A DNA stretch of 64,000 nt from Mesorhabditis belari. Taxonomy: Eukaryota; Nematoda; Chromadorea; Rhabditida; Rhabditidae. The stretch's first letter is position 1, and the number at the start of each line of letters is the position of its first letter. The notes below the pieces were generated by a model. It was given only the letters and a program-made list of their open reading frames with translations. It made no database searches and was not told the origin of the DNA. Shown here one piece after another: positions 11,018 to 23,879 of the stretch. The stretch is taken from NCBI GenBank assembly GCA_958450365.1, contig CAUEEP010000331.1:1-64000 (forward strand), given 5' to 3'. The position numbers and the translations under genes are program-made.

Positions 11018-11785
11018 TTTCTAAAAAATACATTATATTCAATAGTTTAAGGCTGAAAAGAAACAAGAAAACGAAAAAAATACAGAACTGAAAGAGCTGA
11101 AAATGACAAACGACACAAATGATTTTTCTCAGCTCTTTTAATCTTATATAGAGTTGATCGTTCAATAGATATTCAGTTAAACAAGCGAAAATTTGAATTT
11201 CAGTGGAGTTAAGTCCCAGTATATTTTTCGAGTGTCCCCTCTCGATTTTCATTTTTTAGTCCCTTTCTCAAAAACTAATAGGAAGTTCTGGAAGTTCAAA
11301 ATACCTATCGATAGCAAAAATCTTTTGCGCATCTGTTGAAGTATAAGCTAAGCTAGAATTGATCGTTTAAAATTTTACAATGTGTTCTTTCTGAAGAGTT
11401 TGTGCGGTAAAAAGATCTTCTAAACCCGAGAATCACCTCAAGAACAAGGCTCGACCCGTTTTGAAAACGTTTTTCTCAGCGATTACGCGCGGAAATCCCT
11501 TTTGCCATTGGCGTCACGCGTAGCTTCGAGAAATACAAGTAAAGTGAAAAATTTCGTTATTCATTTTTGAGCAAAAACCCAAACAATCTTGTGTTGTCAT
11601 GAATGAATGTCATGAATTCAGCTTTCAATCTTGTGTTGTCATGAATGAATGTCATGAATTCAGCTTTCAATCTTGTGTTGTCATGAATGAATGTCATGAA
11701 TTCAGCTTTCAATCTTGTGTTATCATGAATGAATGTCATGAATTCAGCTTTTTATGTTTTTTTCAATCTTTAATTTGATTTTTAG
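11018..11785. promoter_or_regulatory. Divergent intergenic region between SMC5 and TOPORS
   Basis: The two start codons point away from each other across 768 bases, so both promoters must lie here or in spliced-leader upstream sequence. The TOPORS ATG is directly preceded by TTGATTTTTAG, a strong acceptor that fits trans-splicing of a leader. No core promoter motif can be named with confidence. The right end of the region is taken up by the four-copy 42-base tandem repeat. Confidence 0.45.
11584..11751. repeat. Tandem repeat, 42-base unit, four copies
   Basis: Four nearly identical copies of a 42-base unit, starting at about 11584, 11626, 11668 and 11710. Each contains two CATGAAT-type words (TCATGAATGAATGTCATGAA), so each unit is itself partly palindromic. 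The array ends about 35 bases before the TOPORS start codon. The only difference I see is one G to A change in the last copy. Confidence 0.9.
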
Positions 11786-14700
11786 ATGTCGGAGAATGGC
11801 CACGAGAGTGAAACGAGGGACAAGTGCCCGATTTGTCTAACTTTGTGAGGTTTTTGCTTGATATTTGAAGAGTTTTTAGCGAAGCTAGGATTTTGTCTCA
11901 AATATTTGTCTCTGCGTGTAAAAAGGTTTTTGGAAAGATACTTTAGTTAAAACAGTGATTTTCGTACAGTTAACGTATGGAATTATATTGAATCTTGTCT
12001 TCTTTTGACATAACGTAAAGGGTCTAGTAAAGCTAGCTTTTTTGGCTATAGTAGTTCGGGAAAAGATTTTTTTGCCAAATGATCTGATTTTTGCACCCAG
12101 GGGTTTTTGACTATCCTGAATCGATTCAGCATGGTCAAAAACCCCTGGGTGCAAAAATCCAGCTCATTTGGCGAAAAAAATTTTTGCCTCCCCCCAAATA
12201 CTATAGCGCCAGCTTTTTAATGAACTCTGTTGACATGTTTAAATTTGAGTTTTTAGTGAGATCGCTGATCCCTCGATTCCCGGAGGCTGTGGGAACAATC
12301 CGGGGCACAAGTTTTGCTTCATCTGTTTGCGAAGGTCATTTATAGCTTGATGATGTAAAAACTGACTTTAGATGGTACAAGAATAATCCGAACTGCCCTC
12401 TTTGTGGGACTCCGTCAACTTTCATTCGCCACCGACTCTCGCAGAACAGCGGAGATGGCATAATGTGAGTTTGTTTGACACAATGCTATCATAGTACAAT
12501 TTACTTTAGTGAACACCTTACCGAGCTGAAAAAGGAATTTCTAAAAGAAAAGATTAAAGAGGAGTCCGAGGTGAATTTGACAACAAAAATTGTAATGTAG
12601 TTACTTTTTAGAAAGTGCCTCTTGATGTGGAAAAACAACTGCTTCACAAATACTACCGTTATCTAAACACAAGGCTCAACACAAATGATCAAGCTATGGA
12701 AAAGTTGGTTTCCTGATGGGCTTATCAATTCGTACCTTAGTGAAAGAAAAAAGCTGCGAAAAATATCTCGACGAGATGAAAAAATATTCAAAGAGAGGGA
12801 GAAAAATAGACAAAGGGTTGTTTTAATGACATTAATATTAGTTTCTCGTATTAGTTAGTACAAGCCATCAACATGTCGAAAAGCCTTGAGGAAGCGTGCG
12901 TGAATGGGTCTATTACTAGGTGAGAAGTGGAATTTAACACGTGAAAATGCAATTATTTCAGGCTGGAACTTAATAAAAATCCATATTTCCGTCGGATGGT
13001 CTATGACCATCATTTGAAACGCGAGGACTTATTTGAAAACGAGCAAAGACGGAGCTTTACTCCACAGGTTTGCTTAGCACGAAAGATTTCTGATTTTAAC
13101 GCCATTATGTCTAATAAAATCAAGAGTCCTTTGGGGTCAAGGTATCATAACTTTCTTGTTTAGATGGCTCGAGAAAAGCTCGCCGCTGACCCTCACCTGC
13201 TACGGAATTGGCTACGCAAAGAGATACCGATTTTTCTGAATCGGGTTTGTTATTTGCCGTAGTGTACTTTTTACCGTTTAACTTTTAGCCAGTCGACCAA
13301 ATTGACAATTTTGAGGGAAAAATTGAGTACATTTTGCAAGCCACACAACAAGGATACATTCATGCTCCCGAATTTGAAGTGAGCTTTGAAAGATCTTGAT
13401 TTTTGTCAGATTACAAAAAAATCCAAATGAAATAAAAGGTAAAATGCTTACAACGAAATTTAGAAAGCTTGTCGCCTAACTTTTCGGGAATCGCGCGAGT
13501 ATTTGGATACGTTTTGCAACGAGTTCTTCGATTTCGCCTCTTCACAATACTCGATGAACACGTTTCTCCAGAATAGTCGCTATAGGTTTGCACGTATTGT
13601 GGTGATCTTTTCTAATATTGCTTTTAGAAGCCGTGAATCTTCTCAAAATGCAGCTCGAGGTCAGCAAGAAGTTATTCAAATTGATGGTTAGTTTTTGGCA
13701 TTCAAATCGCGCAAATATTTGTTTTAGATTACGTCCCGATCGATAACGATGTACAGATTGTGGACGAGGGACGACCAAATCGATCAACCGAGTACTCGAA
13801 CTATTTGATTAGGCAACAACAAGTAAGTGGCTGGATTTGGGCTAATTTTGGGGAAATCGGTCATGTAATGTATAAGTACCGAACTCACAAAGTCTCGAGC
13901 CCATCAGTCCAACTAATAGCACTCATTTTGGGCTCAACGCTTTCAACCGGGACACATGGACTCCGAGAAAGAGGAAGGCGCCGATATCTACATGTTTCGC
14001 CGAATCCCTATGCCTACTCCTATCTCTACGGCGAACACTGAGGTACCAAGGATATGACGGTTCTTGAAAAACGGCATATTATGCCGGGATCGCAAAAAGT
14101 ACCATTGATCTTCTTAACAAAGTTAGTCATCCGGGTTTTACTGAATACGCATGCCAATAGTACTCAAATAATACAGTGATTACCCTTCTAATTCTTCTTT
14201 CACCAAACAGATGTTTGTTAGTAAATGAGAGACAATTAAGTTTGGCATCACAAAATTACATAGCATGAACCCTTGAACTTGAAGTTTGACTTTAGAAAGT
14301 AACTGATTCTAGCTAATTCTAATGAGTTAACCAAAGATCTTTATTCTGAAGAACGCATAAGCCATATTCAGTTACATACTCTCATAATCTGTCTTGTTTA
14401 GGGTATCCGAATTCAAACGCAGCATCCGCTTCTACAAGTACCCGCCTATGATCGCTTTGGGATCTTGCTTAATAAATCTCGAGAAGCTCCTCAAAATTTG
14501 GCAGAAGTTTTACAGGTGTATTTTGACGAAGTTACGGGTAATGTTAAGGGTTTAGAATATGCTTGCTGATAATTCATCGATGTTGCCGAGTACATCAGGT
14601 ATAACTCGACCTTCAACGACTACGCAAAGAGTCGAGCTTTTTTCTGACTCGGGTCGAGCGGTGCCCAATGAGGAAATTGTACTCTCTTCGGATGATGAGG

Positions 14701-17230
14701 GTCAGCAGAGGGTCAACGAGATTTTGGAGAGGGCCAACGAGCTTTTGGCGCAACGAAACGACTCTCAAATGCAAGGATCATCACGTTCGCCGCATAAAAA
14801 CGCCTCTGCGACACCCACACATCAAACAAGGAAGAGGAAATCGAAGAGAAAGTAAGGCATTTGAAGTCTTTAACTAGTAGTTGTGTTGTTATATCTGTAG
14901 TCGAGCATTTGTCAGCTGTATTTGAGTAAGAATGTGATAGAAAAACTCCAGGCTATCTGTTACTGGAAGAGTTTTGTTAACCGGTCAAGTCAACTCTAGT
15001 ACAACGTTGGTATAAGGTCTCTAAATGGTGTAAGGTCTCTAAATGTTTTAGTCAAATTGTAAGACCTTACCTTAAACATGGCTAATCTAAAGTTTAGGTT
15101 CACGGGAAAGGGAGCATTCATCGATTGCCGAAGGGGAGAACTATGATCACATGGGGCTTTCCCGCGCTGACACCGATATTGTGCGACGATACAAAGAACG
15201 CGAGCGGAAACGTCGGAGGAATAGAAACTACTCGGTGTCACCTAGTGACGAAGTATAAATTTTAAAGAAATACAGAGAATAACATTTTGTGTTTCACTCC
15301 GAAAGCCTTATTTCATTGCGCCCTTCTGTGCTTCACCCACAAAATACATTTTATGCATATTCTCGTAGGTATGTTTGTCAGTTAGCAAAATTTAAAGCCC
15401 CGCTGGGGGTCGAAGTCAAATTTAATGAATATAAAGGGGGATTTAGTGAGCTTTGAACGTAGAGTTCTCTGTAGTTGATGGAACAAGAATGTTTGCCCCG
15501 GGGCCATATTCTATTAATGCACCATAAGGGTTTAAAGTTTCCCCGATTAATAGCCATGCCAGGTGGGAAGTCCATTTTGGTAGTCCCAAAATACCCTTAG
15601 CTTGTATAAACTTGGCCAGCCTGAACTCAGCGTTTTTCATAAATAATTTTCCATAATAAAAGGCTTTTAAAAATCTCAAACAAACAAGTTTCATCTTTTA
15701 ATGGCTTTAGCGGTCATTCATACTTTTCTTTAGGATGCTGTTAATCGAAGAGCTCCCGAAAGCCCACCACAAGAATCTCTCGTTCGGGGCGATTCGATTT
15801 CACCAATCACCAATGTGAGTTTTTGGCATTCGAATTGGATTCAAAGTTGACCAGTAAATCGCTTTTAAAAGATCAAGGTGTTTTATCGTTTATAAAAGTT
15901 GTTTTAGGGTACTCGTACTTGTTTGGATACGATCGACAAAATCAAACGATCACGTGCCGATTTTCGGACTGAAGATAATACCACAAAGCGAAACACAATA
16001 GCTGAGGTGGGAGACTTCTACAAGATCAATGCTAGAAATGTTTTAGAATTCCAACTTGTTATCAACTTCTGGATCGTCAACATTGATGGATGTGGATGAA
16101 CCGTCAAAATTGAGTGCCAAAGTGATTGAACCACCACAAATCGAGGAATCGTTGGACACATTGATAGGCAAAGTGATCGCAACGGCTCGAGGGTTATGAT
16201 TTGTTGCTATGAAATTTTAATCGGGCGCTTCTTTTTAGGTAATAATTTTCCTCTTTTTAGTGATTTCGGGCGGATTCGTGAGGTAATCGAACAGTTGAAT
16301 GACCAGCTTCCGAAGACTGAAAAATTTGCGTTGAAGAAAGTTTCTGAAACAGTGTAAGCTGATTTAGGCTATTCAGTAGAATCGTTGTGAATACATTGTA
16401 TTAAAAATGTTATTTTAGGGATGCATCTACATCATACGAAGAAAAACCACAAGAGCCAAACAATACTGTGCTGAATTTGACAAGAAATGTTGAAGATGTG
16501 AAGTCGCAAACTCTCGTGCAAGCTTCTACAAATACGGTTGGCTTTTAATAAACAATCAACATACTTTGAAGCATGCCAAAGAATGAAGCAGCAATATCCT
16601 TCAACTTTTCATTTTTAGGTATTGGATGCAGTGGGTGATGCGGATGATCCAAAAGCTACAGGGCCTGAAGAGTCCATCAATAACAGGAAAGGACCAAAGA
16701 GAAAGGAGTCACCCAGAAGAACAAGAAGTGGACAGGCGAATGATGGGTATATTTTAAAATTTAACTCAAAAATTTGCGCATAGTTACCGTTAATATATAC
16801 CGTTAACCTAGGTTAATATATACCGTTAACCTTAAAATGTCCCCTCGACGCGATACAAAAGTACTTTTTGACAAAACTTGCAAGGAGCCTTGATGCAAGC
16901 TAAGATTTTGAATATGAACTCTTAAAAGTTTGAATCAAGGCTTCTGAACATAAATTTTCTTTGCACTCTTGTTATCATTGGCTTCTTGGTTTAGGTTGTT
17001 AGCATTTTGGAGACTTTAAGTTGCCCTTTGCGCTTTTGGGTCAATTAGTCAAATAAGGCTTTTGTGGCTAAGCGATTAAATGTTGGATTCAACATTTTAA
17101 CTTTAGAAAAGTCGACAACACACCGGCGAAGTCCGGCAGCTCAACCTCGACACCAAAACCCAAAGCGATGAAGAGCGTTGTCATCAAGGCGGAACCGGAA
17201 GGTCCGTTGAAAAACTCGCCCCGCCTATGA
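11786..17230 (+). CDS. TOPORS-like RING E3 ubiquitin/SUMO ligase (24 exons, 852 aa)
   Basis: TOPORS is a nuclear E3 ligase for ubiquitin and SUMO. Exons 1-3 (11786-11844, 12257-12334, 12372-12464) build the RING: CPIC, then GCGNNPGHKFCFIC, then CPLC. The spacing between the third ligand and the histidine is five residues, longer than the usual CxH. Exons 7-11 (12855-13585) give the family core after the RING: SLEEACVNGSITRLELNKNP, YFRRMVYDHHLKREDLFENE, LRNWLRKEIPIFLN and FDFASSQYSMNTFLQNS. Later exons include an acidic patch (EEIVLSSDDEG) and an RS/K-rich stretch (RRYKERERKRRRNR). The tail ends VVIKAEPEG, a psi-K-x-E SUMO consensus. All 24 exons join in phase; the exon 17 acceptor (15093) is the weakest, and a shorter form could stop at 15258 by intron retention. 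The ATG follows a leader-type acceptor. Confidence 0.85.
12045..12207. mobile_element. Foldback element in TOPORS intron 1
   Basis: Two arms of about 75-80 bases meet near 12,125 with almost no loop. The inner match is nearly perfect (GATTTTTGCACCCAGGGGTT and its complement), weaker toward GCTATAG/CTATAGC at the outer ends. Both strands are open over the arms, which yields mirror-image ORFs beginning MHPGVFD on each strand; these are shadows of the palindrome, not proteins. It is a typical MITE-like hairpin insertion. Confidence 0.75.
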
Positions 17231-19422
17231 TTTGATGATGCGTCGAATGAATAAGTTTTAGTAATTGGGTCGATGAGGGTGTGTTCCTCTAATCTAAAGC
17301 GCGTCTGAAACTACTGTAATATAGTTAATAATAGCTCTCAATAAAGTTAAAAAAGATAATACTCTTCTTTTTAGGCAAGGCCGTCTTTACTCCGATCGAT
17401 CAATGAGAATGTGAGCAACAACAATCTCGATTGGATTCGATTGAAGAACTCAAAAGATCCTTCGTTTTGTAGGCTGAATACTTAGCTAATGTAGTGAAAC
17501 AAGATAGGGGTGAAAATTTCAAAAGAATCGGCCCATTTCCCCTTTTTATTTGCATTCGGGTTGCTTCCATGTGTTGTTTGTGCTCGTTTTTTCCCACCAC
17601 GAGCCCTGTTTTATTATATATGTATTATATATTTGTTAGAGATAGAGTTATCTTTCACCTCTTTTATTGCAATTGTTTGTTTGTATGTTTGTGTTTCGAT
17701 GGATATGTTAGCTAAATAGTTTTTCAAATAGCTTTATGTAAGAATGAAAAAAGTTTGGTACACTAGCGGTATCAAACTCTTAACAAGTTTCGGATTTGCA
17801 TGCTAATCTAAAGCACTGTTGAGTATCAGCTTTAAATTAGCATACGAATCTACATTACTAATTTACATATTATTAAGTAACATGCAAGCACTTGTATAAG
17901 AAGTGTTCTAAAGCACTTGTAGAGGAAGAGATTCGAACAAATAACAAATGATTCAATTTTTGGCGTGACCTGGCTATTCTATGGCATGCCTACAGTAATC
18001 ATAACTTACAAGAAACTTTACAAAATGAACGACAACCAGCCGAGGATGAACAAAATACCGCCGGTTGGCGTGAATTTCCGCTTGATATCCGTAGAAGGGT
18101 GACTAATTCTCTACAAAATAATATTTAAAAGAGAACTCAAACAGCGCCTCAACTCAACAAAGGATCATTTTTTCAGACGTTATTGAGAATGAGAAGTTAT
18201 TTCGACAGAGACCCAAACGCCACTCGGCCACTTCTCTCAATCTACAGTGAGATTCAAGTGAGCTCTAGAGACAATCCAATAGTGACAATCGAAGTTTCTC
18301 ATCTGAGATTCACATCAGCAAGAAAAAGACGTTTTTAAAAATAACTTTTGCGATCGTCGGAATCGATTCGAATATTTTGAATTATTTTAATTATTGATTT
18401 ATAATGAGTTAATTTGTCCTTGAATTCACAAACGTTTCGTACGCCATAAGCAATTGAATTCCTCATTACTGCTTTACTCATTACCTCATCTTTATGCCAC
18501 AACGTTTCTATTTATTCATTCATTTGTTCATTGAAAACTTTCACGAGTTGAATCACAAAATATTTTTAGTTAAAAACACATTCAATTAACGAAAAGCACG
18601 CAAAGAAAACACCAAAACAGGTGAAAAAATGAAAAAGCCTGAAAGAGTCCGCATCCAATAGAAGCTCGAATCGAGTTGGGGAAATGTTTCATTCGGGACA
18701 ATCTCGGAGTCGTTACCGCTGAGCCCTCACCGTTTCGAGTTTCCCTTTGCTATGGATACCGCAACCTTATTGCTTCCTCTGAGACGCTTGAAGATTGAAT
18801 CCAACGTTCGGTTGCCTTAAAAAGAACATTTGTCAGTAAATAAAGAAAATTTACTTACCCTTTTTTTTTTTCAGCTTGCTAGGGAAAGGCACGAACTTAG
18901 AGAGTCGACGTAGAGAGTCGTTACCGCTGAGCCCTCACCGTTTCGTGGCTCCTGAAAAATTCTAGGTAAGTAGTCAAAACGACCGTAATCCACCAGCTTA
19001 ACGCTTGTTAATAAACGCTAGTTACTTGTAAAACCGCTTGTAAAACGAGTTACTTTACGCTTGCAAAACCCCTAAACCTCCATTAAAGCTAAGCCATAAT
19101 GTTTGACCTTAAATAACTTGAAACTTAAATAATTGAAATAGTCGAAACTTGTCAAAAAGGATTTTTTCAAGCTTATTTATGAATTTATTTAGTAAAAGAT
19201 GCAAAAGAGAGTCGTTTAGCTTCAAACTAGTTGCTTATCTTTCTTCAAATCGGTTTAAACCCGCCCTTTTCTCCCTTCTACCGTAATCTTCTCTATTTAT
19301 ATAAAATCTAACTTTTTCTCTGATCCTCCGATACAAAGAATATTGAAAAAGTAAATAGATTCGTCAAAAATAGAGACAAAATTAGGAGCATGCTAAAAGG
19401 AGCATGCTTTAGAAAGCAATGA
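17231..19422. other. Gap between TOPORS and the LURAP1-like gene
   Basis: No firm gene. A block of about 30 bases containing GTCGTTACCGCTGAGCCCTC occurs at about 18,711 and again at about 18,918. The 20-base word at 18,879-18,898 is shared with 832-851. On the minus strand around 18,815-18,735 an open stretch (LDSIFKRLRG...) follows a fair acceptor and could be a lost 3' exon of the neighbouring gene, but nothing proves it. Confidence 0.45.
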
Positions 19423-20452
19423 TTATATTTGAATTTCCCTGACCTCACTCCTCAGTCTCGCCTCCTCTTCATCTTCACTCGAATTCCCGCCAGACAATTT
19501 CCGTTCGCTTCTCGCTCGTCTCATTCCCACTTTCAACTCGTTAACCTTATCCGACAATGACACCAATTGTTGCATCAGCGACATATCATTTTCGAGAAGG
19601 GATCTCTGAATTATCCGATCGTATTCCGAGCAAGAGTATGCGCACTACAACTTTAGCTTCTTTTCGATTGATTGGTCGGTTTACTAAAGTAGCAAAGAAA
19701 GTCGACATTTTGACTTGTTTAACTAGTTTTTGACTAGGTAATCTAACACTCATCTACTTTTTTGCGAATCCGAATTTTTCTTTGATGGATCAGACTCTGT
19801 CTTAGCCATATAATGCCATAGAAAACATTTGAATTCTTAGAAATTTTCTTGTCTCAGAGCAATCTTATATTCATCCCTGCGTACCCTTAGGGTCCAGCGT
19901 TGGTTTCCCCAATCCTTTCACCTGAAAGGGTGAAAAGATTAAGGATTAAGGATTAAGGTAAAGGTTTGAGCTGACTTCGATAAGCCTTTGAAAACTGAAC
20001 TAAAAGCTAAAACTGAGCTAAAACGGTGCTTTTCAATTGAATGCAAATCTAAGAGTCATTAAAAATTGGACAAGTCAGGTAGTTCTTTAAATTGAAACAT
20101 GATACTTAATTAGTGAATGGCGAGCAAAAAATTGCATTTTTCAACGAAATCAGCATCTTTTTATGCAATACGCTAGAAAGCATGTGTTTACGAGGATTCT
20201 GAAAGCCCAAAGTACACCTTGAAAACATTTCACTCAAATGATTGTGCTTCACTGGCAGAAATAAAGCTCTACAGAACGATTTCAACAGAACCAACCAATC
20301 AATAGCCAAATAAAACGCTTTAAATAAGTAAATTCACCAACCATTTTCTCGTGTAGAACCTCGAAAACGGCATTTGATAAGGCTGGGGACAATAAATCGC
20401 TCATCGAGGTGGAGTTGAGACCGAATTCAGGCACTCGTCTCTGGTGGCTCAT
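19423..20452 (-). CDS. Small leucine-repeat adaptor protein (LURAP1/FAM89-like)
   Basis: Two exons on the minus strand, 20452-20342 and 19605-19423, join in phase 0 for about 97 residues. Exon 1 starts MSHQRRVPEFGLNSTSMSDL and ends FEVLHEKM. Exon 2 gives RSLLENDMSLMQQLVSLSDK followed by VNELK and an arginine-rich, then acidic, tail. The pattern LRKEM...DMSLMxQLxxLxExIxxLK is what I know from vertebrate LURAP1 and FAM89, small adaptors with a short coiled coil that bind partners such as MRCK kinases. The ATG follows a TTTTTTTCAG acceptor four bases upstream, consistent with a trans-spliced leader. The family call rests on one motif and is moderate. The intron (about 740 bases) is long for this window. 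Confidence 0.55.
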
Positions 20453-23400
20453 CAGCTGAAAAAAATTGGGTTTCAAAGTTAATTGAATGCAAATGCAAAG
20501 AGCTCGCTCAGTTCTCAGCCAAATCCAAAAGTGACATTGAAATTCTAGGCCAATTCCAATTGAAAGCCATTGATTTTAGCTTAGATAGACTTTTTAAACA
20601 GTTTCAAATTTTGAGCTCTTTAAGGCGCTTGTTTCCATTATAGTTGACTCGATTTGATCTTCATTTCACTCCAATAACATTTCTGGCGAAACAAGGTAAA
20701 GCTTTCAGAAAAGAATTTCGTTTCTCAATTTCTCAATTTCTAACGTCTTTCCATTGCAACTAATGAAAGAATATCACTTTGAATGAGAAAACAAAGAAAT
20801 TGTGAAAATTGTTTGTGAAAATTGTCTTTTTCAAGTCGGAAGTCTTAGTTCAACGACTTTCAAATCGTTTCTATCACAAAAAAAGACAAGAAGCTTCGAA
20901 AATCTACGAGAATTTGAGTTCAATTTTCCATTTTAAACATAAAAACGGCTTTTATTTGGAAGAATTTGGTTGATTGAAGCTAAATGATAGAGAATTGATT
21001 GTTTCAACGTTTCAACGTTTCAAAGTTTCAGTTTGAACGTCTAAAACTATTCTACAATAATTTTTAGCTTATTTCGAACAATTTCTATAGGTTTTTAATT
21101 CGAAAACAATTTCATTTAAGATCGAAAATTTGTCAAGTTTCAAGTTTTCAAGTATTCCAAGTACAATTATCAAGCAAGTTGCAACATATTCGTAATCCCC
21201 GAATTACAATCCTCAAATATCGGAAAAATTCATGGAAATAGCTTGAAGCTTGAAATAGCTTGAAAAACTCAAAAAATCAGTTGTAAATTTGCGCGAAAAC
21301 TGGATTATTTCATTGGGAAAAGACTGAAAATCGGTAAAAATTTCGAAAAGAAAAAATCCGAAAAAATTCGAGGAGATCAGAGAATCTGAGAAAAAGCTTA
21401 TAAGGAGAAAATTTTTTCGGAGATTTTCCCAACCGATATGGCTATAGCTCGATGGATATAGCCTTAATCCAGCTAAAGCTCGTAAATTAGCATTCACAAA
21501 TGGAAATTTTTAGCAAATTTTCGCGTTTTTAAAGAAAAAAGCTTAAAAACAAAGTGGCATCGATTTGAGCGATTCAAAAGTTATGTTTCAAAGAAAAGCA
21601 TAGCAATGAGTCTTTAAAACACAGTGACAAAACACAAAGTATAATGAAATTGATTGTTTTCAACTTTTAATATTTTTCAGTTTGAGTAGAATTAAGATGT
21701 AGAACTGAAAGCTGCAAACTTAGCTTGAAAACGTTTCAATTTGAATTAATGATTTTCATCTTCCACATTTTTTTCTCATTCAACTTCTCTATTGTTTAGA
21801 CGGTTGAAAAAAAGCAAAGTTCAATTGAAATAAAGACTAAAATGGGTCCGTTTGTTATTCCGAGAGATCAGAGAAATTCGGAGAAAACGGCTGAAAAATG
21901 AGAAAATTAGGCTCATTTGTTTGGAAAGCATCGGAGGCAGCTGTAATCGATGCAGATTCAGAAAAAAGAGCTAGATTTTATATAAATACTAAGAAAATCG
22001 TTTAAACGGGTACGTTTGACTGCAGAAAACTGAATTTAGGACAAATTTAGGTTTTGAAATGACTGTTTCAAATTGGACGGTTTCAAGTGAGTCCAGGTTT
22101 GAATGCAAATGGTTTAAAGCTCAAGGTTTTGTGACTAATCTTTTGAGGATCTTTTGGAAGAAATTTGGAAGAAATTTTGAAAATGACACCATTATTTCGA
22201 AATTATGCATGCAAAGCAAGGCCAGTGTTTAATATGGTGAAACGCTAATTTTTAATCGGGAAATCCAAGGCAATCATTAACGTTAAAAAGAGCCAAATGA
22301 TATTAAGTAAAGAGAAACTTAAAATTTTGAACTTTTGACAATGTTCAGCTTAGAGCTCGAGTTTTCTGTTTTTAAACATCTTGAAAACAAAAATTATTGG
22401 AAACAAATGATTATCAACTATTTTTTGCAAATTTCAATTTGAAAAGACCGATCGCTGGGATTTTTGGGGAAACTTAGAAAAACTACGTTGTCAGGACTAT
22501 TACTATTTCCAAAGCAAAGCTGAAGTCGAATAAGTTGAAACGTTGACTTTTCAATGCTAGCGAAAGCTAAGCTTTCAAATGCAAATGGCTTAAAGCTTTA
22601 AAAAATGTAAAGTCAAGTGTGTAAAGGTTTCTAAAAACTGTAATCTTATAAAAGACAGTGGAAACATTTGAGCTTGACTCTGAAAACTTACAAAAAGCTT
22701 GTTTCAATGTGAAGGTGGTTCAATTAGAAAGTGTGCAAAGAGTTCAATTGGTAAAATTACATTTAAATATCGTTAAAAATAGATTTTTCCATATGGAAAT
22801 AACTGCAATAATTAAAACCCCAGAGACCCGTTTGTCATCAAGAAAATTGAAACTCAAACTTTCAAGAAAATAAAGAAAATTTGAAATTTAGCAAATTTAA
22901 AAAGTTTGTATAAGAGCGTTTATTTTATTTGTATAAGATTTTATAGAGTTTGTTTAGAGATATTTTAAGATTTATTAACTTTAGAATAGGCGATTAAAAT
23001 CAGAACAGGTGTCAGCTTTGAAGTGAATGCAATTTTGATTAATAAAAAGAAAAAAGCTCAATGAAAAGAAATTTAAGATTCCACAGACTATGGAAAAATG
23101 ATTCTAACGGTTACAAAACTTTATGAGAATTTAAAATGGCATGGTTTCTTTAATTGTTTGCTGTTGAAATGGTTAGCCAGTTTTTTTGGAATAGATGTTT
23201 CAATGATTAAGGGAGTCAAGCGGATGATGGCCAAATCAATAAATACTAAACTAATACTGTCGTGTTTTATCGGATTTTTTTCTTCGTTTCAAATGTTAGT
23301 TTCAAAATTAAGCTTGCTAGTGAGCTAGGGCCGACTTTATTTGTATCATAAAGTATTTTGGATATTCGTTTGTCTCAATTCGGTTTTTTATTTGATTTTC

Positions 23401-23634
23401 TTGAGTGAAAGTAGAAAGTTTCAATCAGAGAAATTTCCATGTTTCAACTTAAACAAAGAATAGCGAAAAATCGATAGTCAATAAAGCAGTAAAATAAAGA
23501 TATATTCAAATAGATTCTAACAATAAATCATTAGTCAATATCGATCGAATCTTCAATTTTGAGCAGCCGGAACGGTTACTGAATGGAAAGGGGGAAGATG
23601 ATACTCCAAGCGGATCTTTTTTCTGCTTTTTTCT
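20453..23634. other. AT-rich gap, no gene seen
   Basis: About 3.2 kb of A/T-rich sequence with many short homopurine and GTTTCAA-type words (for example GTTTCAACGTTTCAACGTTTC near 21,001). Open frames are short and low in complexity. The right part contains one copy of the 150-base duplication paired with 24.4 kb. Confidence 0.5.
22622..22782. repeat. Dispersed duplicate A (pairs with about 24,404-24,552)
   Basis: About 150 bases beginning AAAGGTTTCTAAAAACTG and ending at TTAAATATCGTTAAAAATA are nearly identical to about 24,404-24,552 in the same orientation. The second copy lacks about 9 bases. It holds no recognisable gene. Confidence 0.85.
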
Positions 23635-23800
23635 TTATTTGGTGTAGATCGTTGTTGGGGGAAAGGGGTTGGCAGATGGCCCCAAATAGGGCGCACCAAT
23701 AGACTCAAATAAAGACCCGACCGAATGCCGGGACTGGTTTGGGGGAATCTCTGGTGAATGAATCACCTCTAGCCATACTTTGTGCTCTCTCAAATCCCAT

Positions 23801-23879
23801 GAACACCTTTCTGACGCACTTAATTCTTCCATTTTCCCATCGAAAATGAATTGCGGTGCGCCAGAAAGGGGGTGTTCAA
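23801..23879. mobile_element. Small hairpin element (79 bases)
   Basis: The ends GAACACCTTTCTGACGCA and TGCGCCAGAAAGGGGGTGTTC are imperfect inverted repeats of about 20 bases; the inner parts (AATTCTTCCATTTTC / GAAAATGAATT) also pair. Related ends occur singly near 575 (GCCAGAAAGGGGGC) and near 2085-2103 (CATCCCCTTTCTGGCGCA), so a small family is dispersed in this window. Confidence 0.6.

Noticed and set aside
11557..11739. Repetitive ORF (MTFIHDNTRLKAEF repeated)
   Set aside because: It is a translation of the 42-base tandem array.
11885..12345. Opposed ORFs both beginning MHPGVFD
   Set aside because: They are the two strands of one palindrome and lie in TOPORS intron 1.
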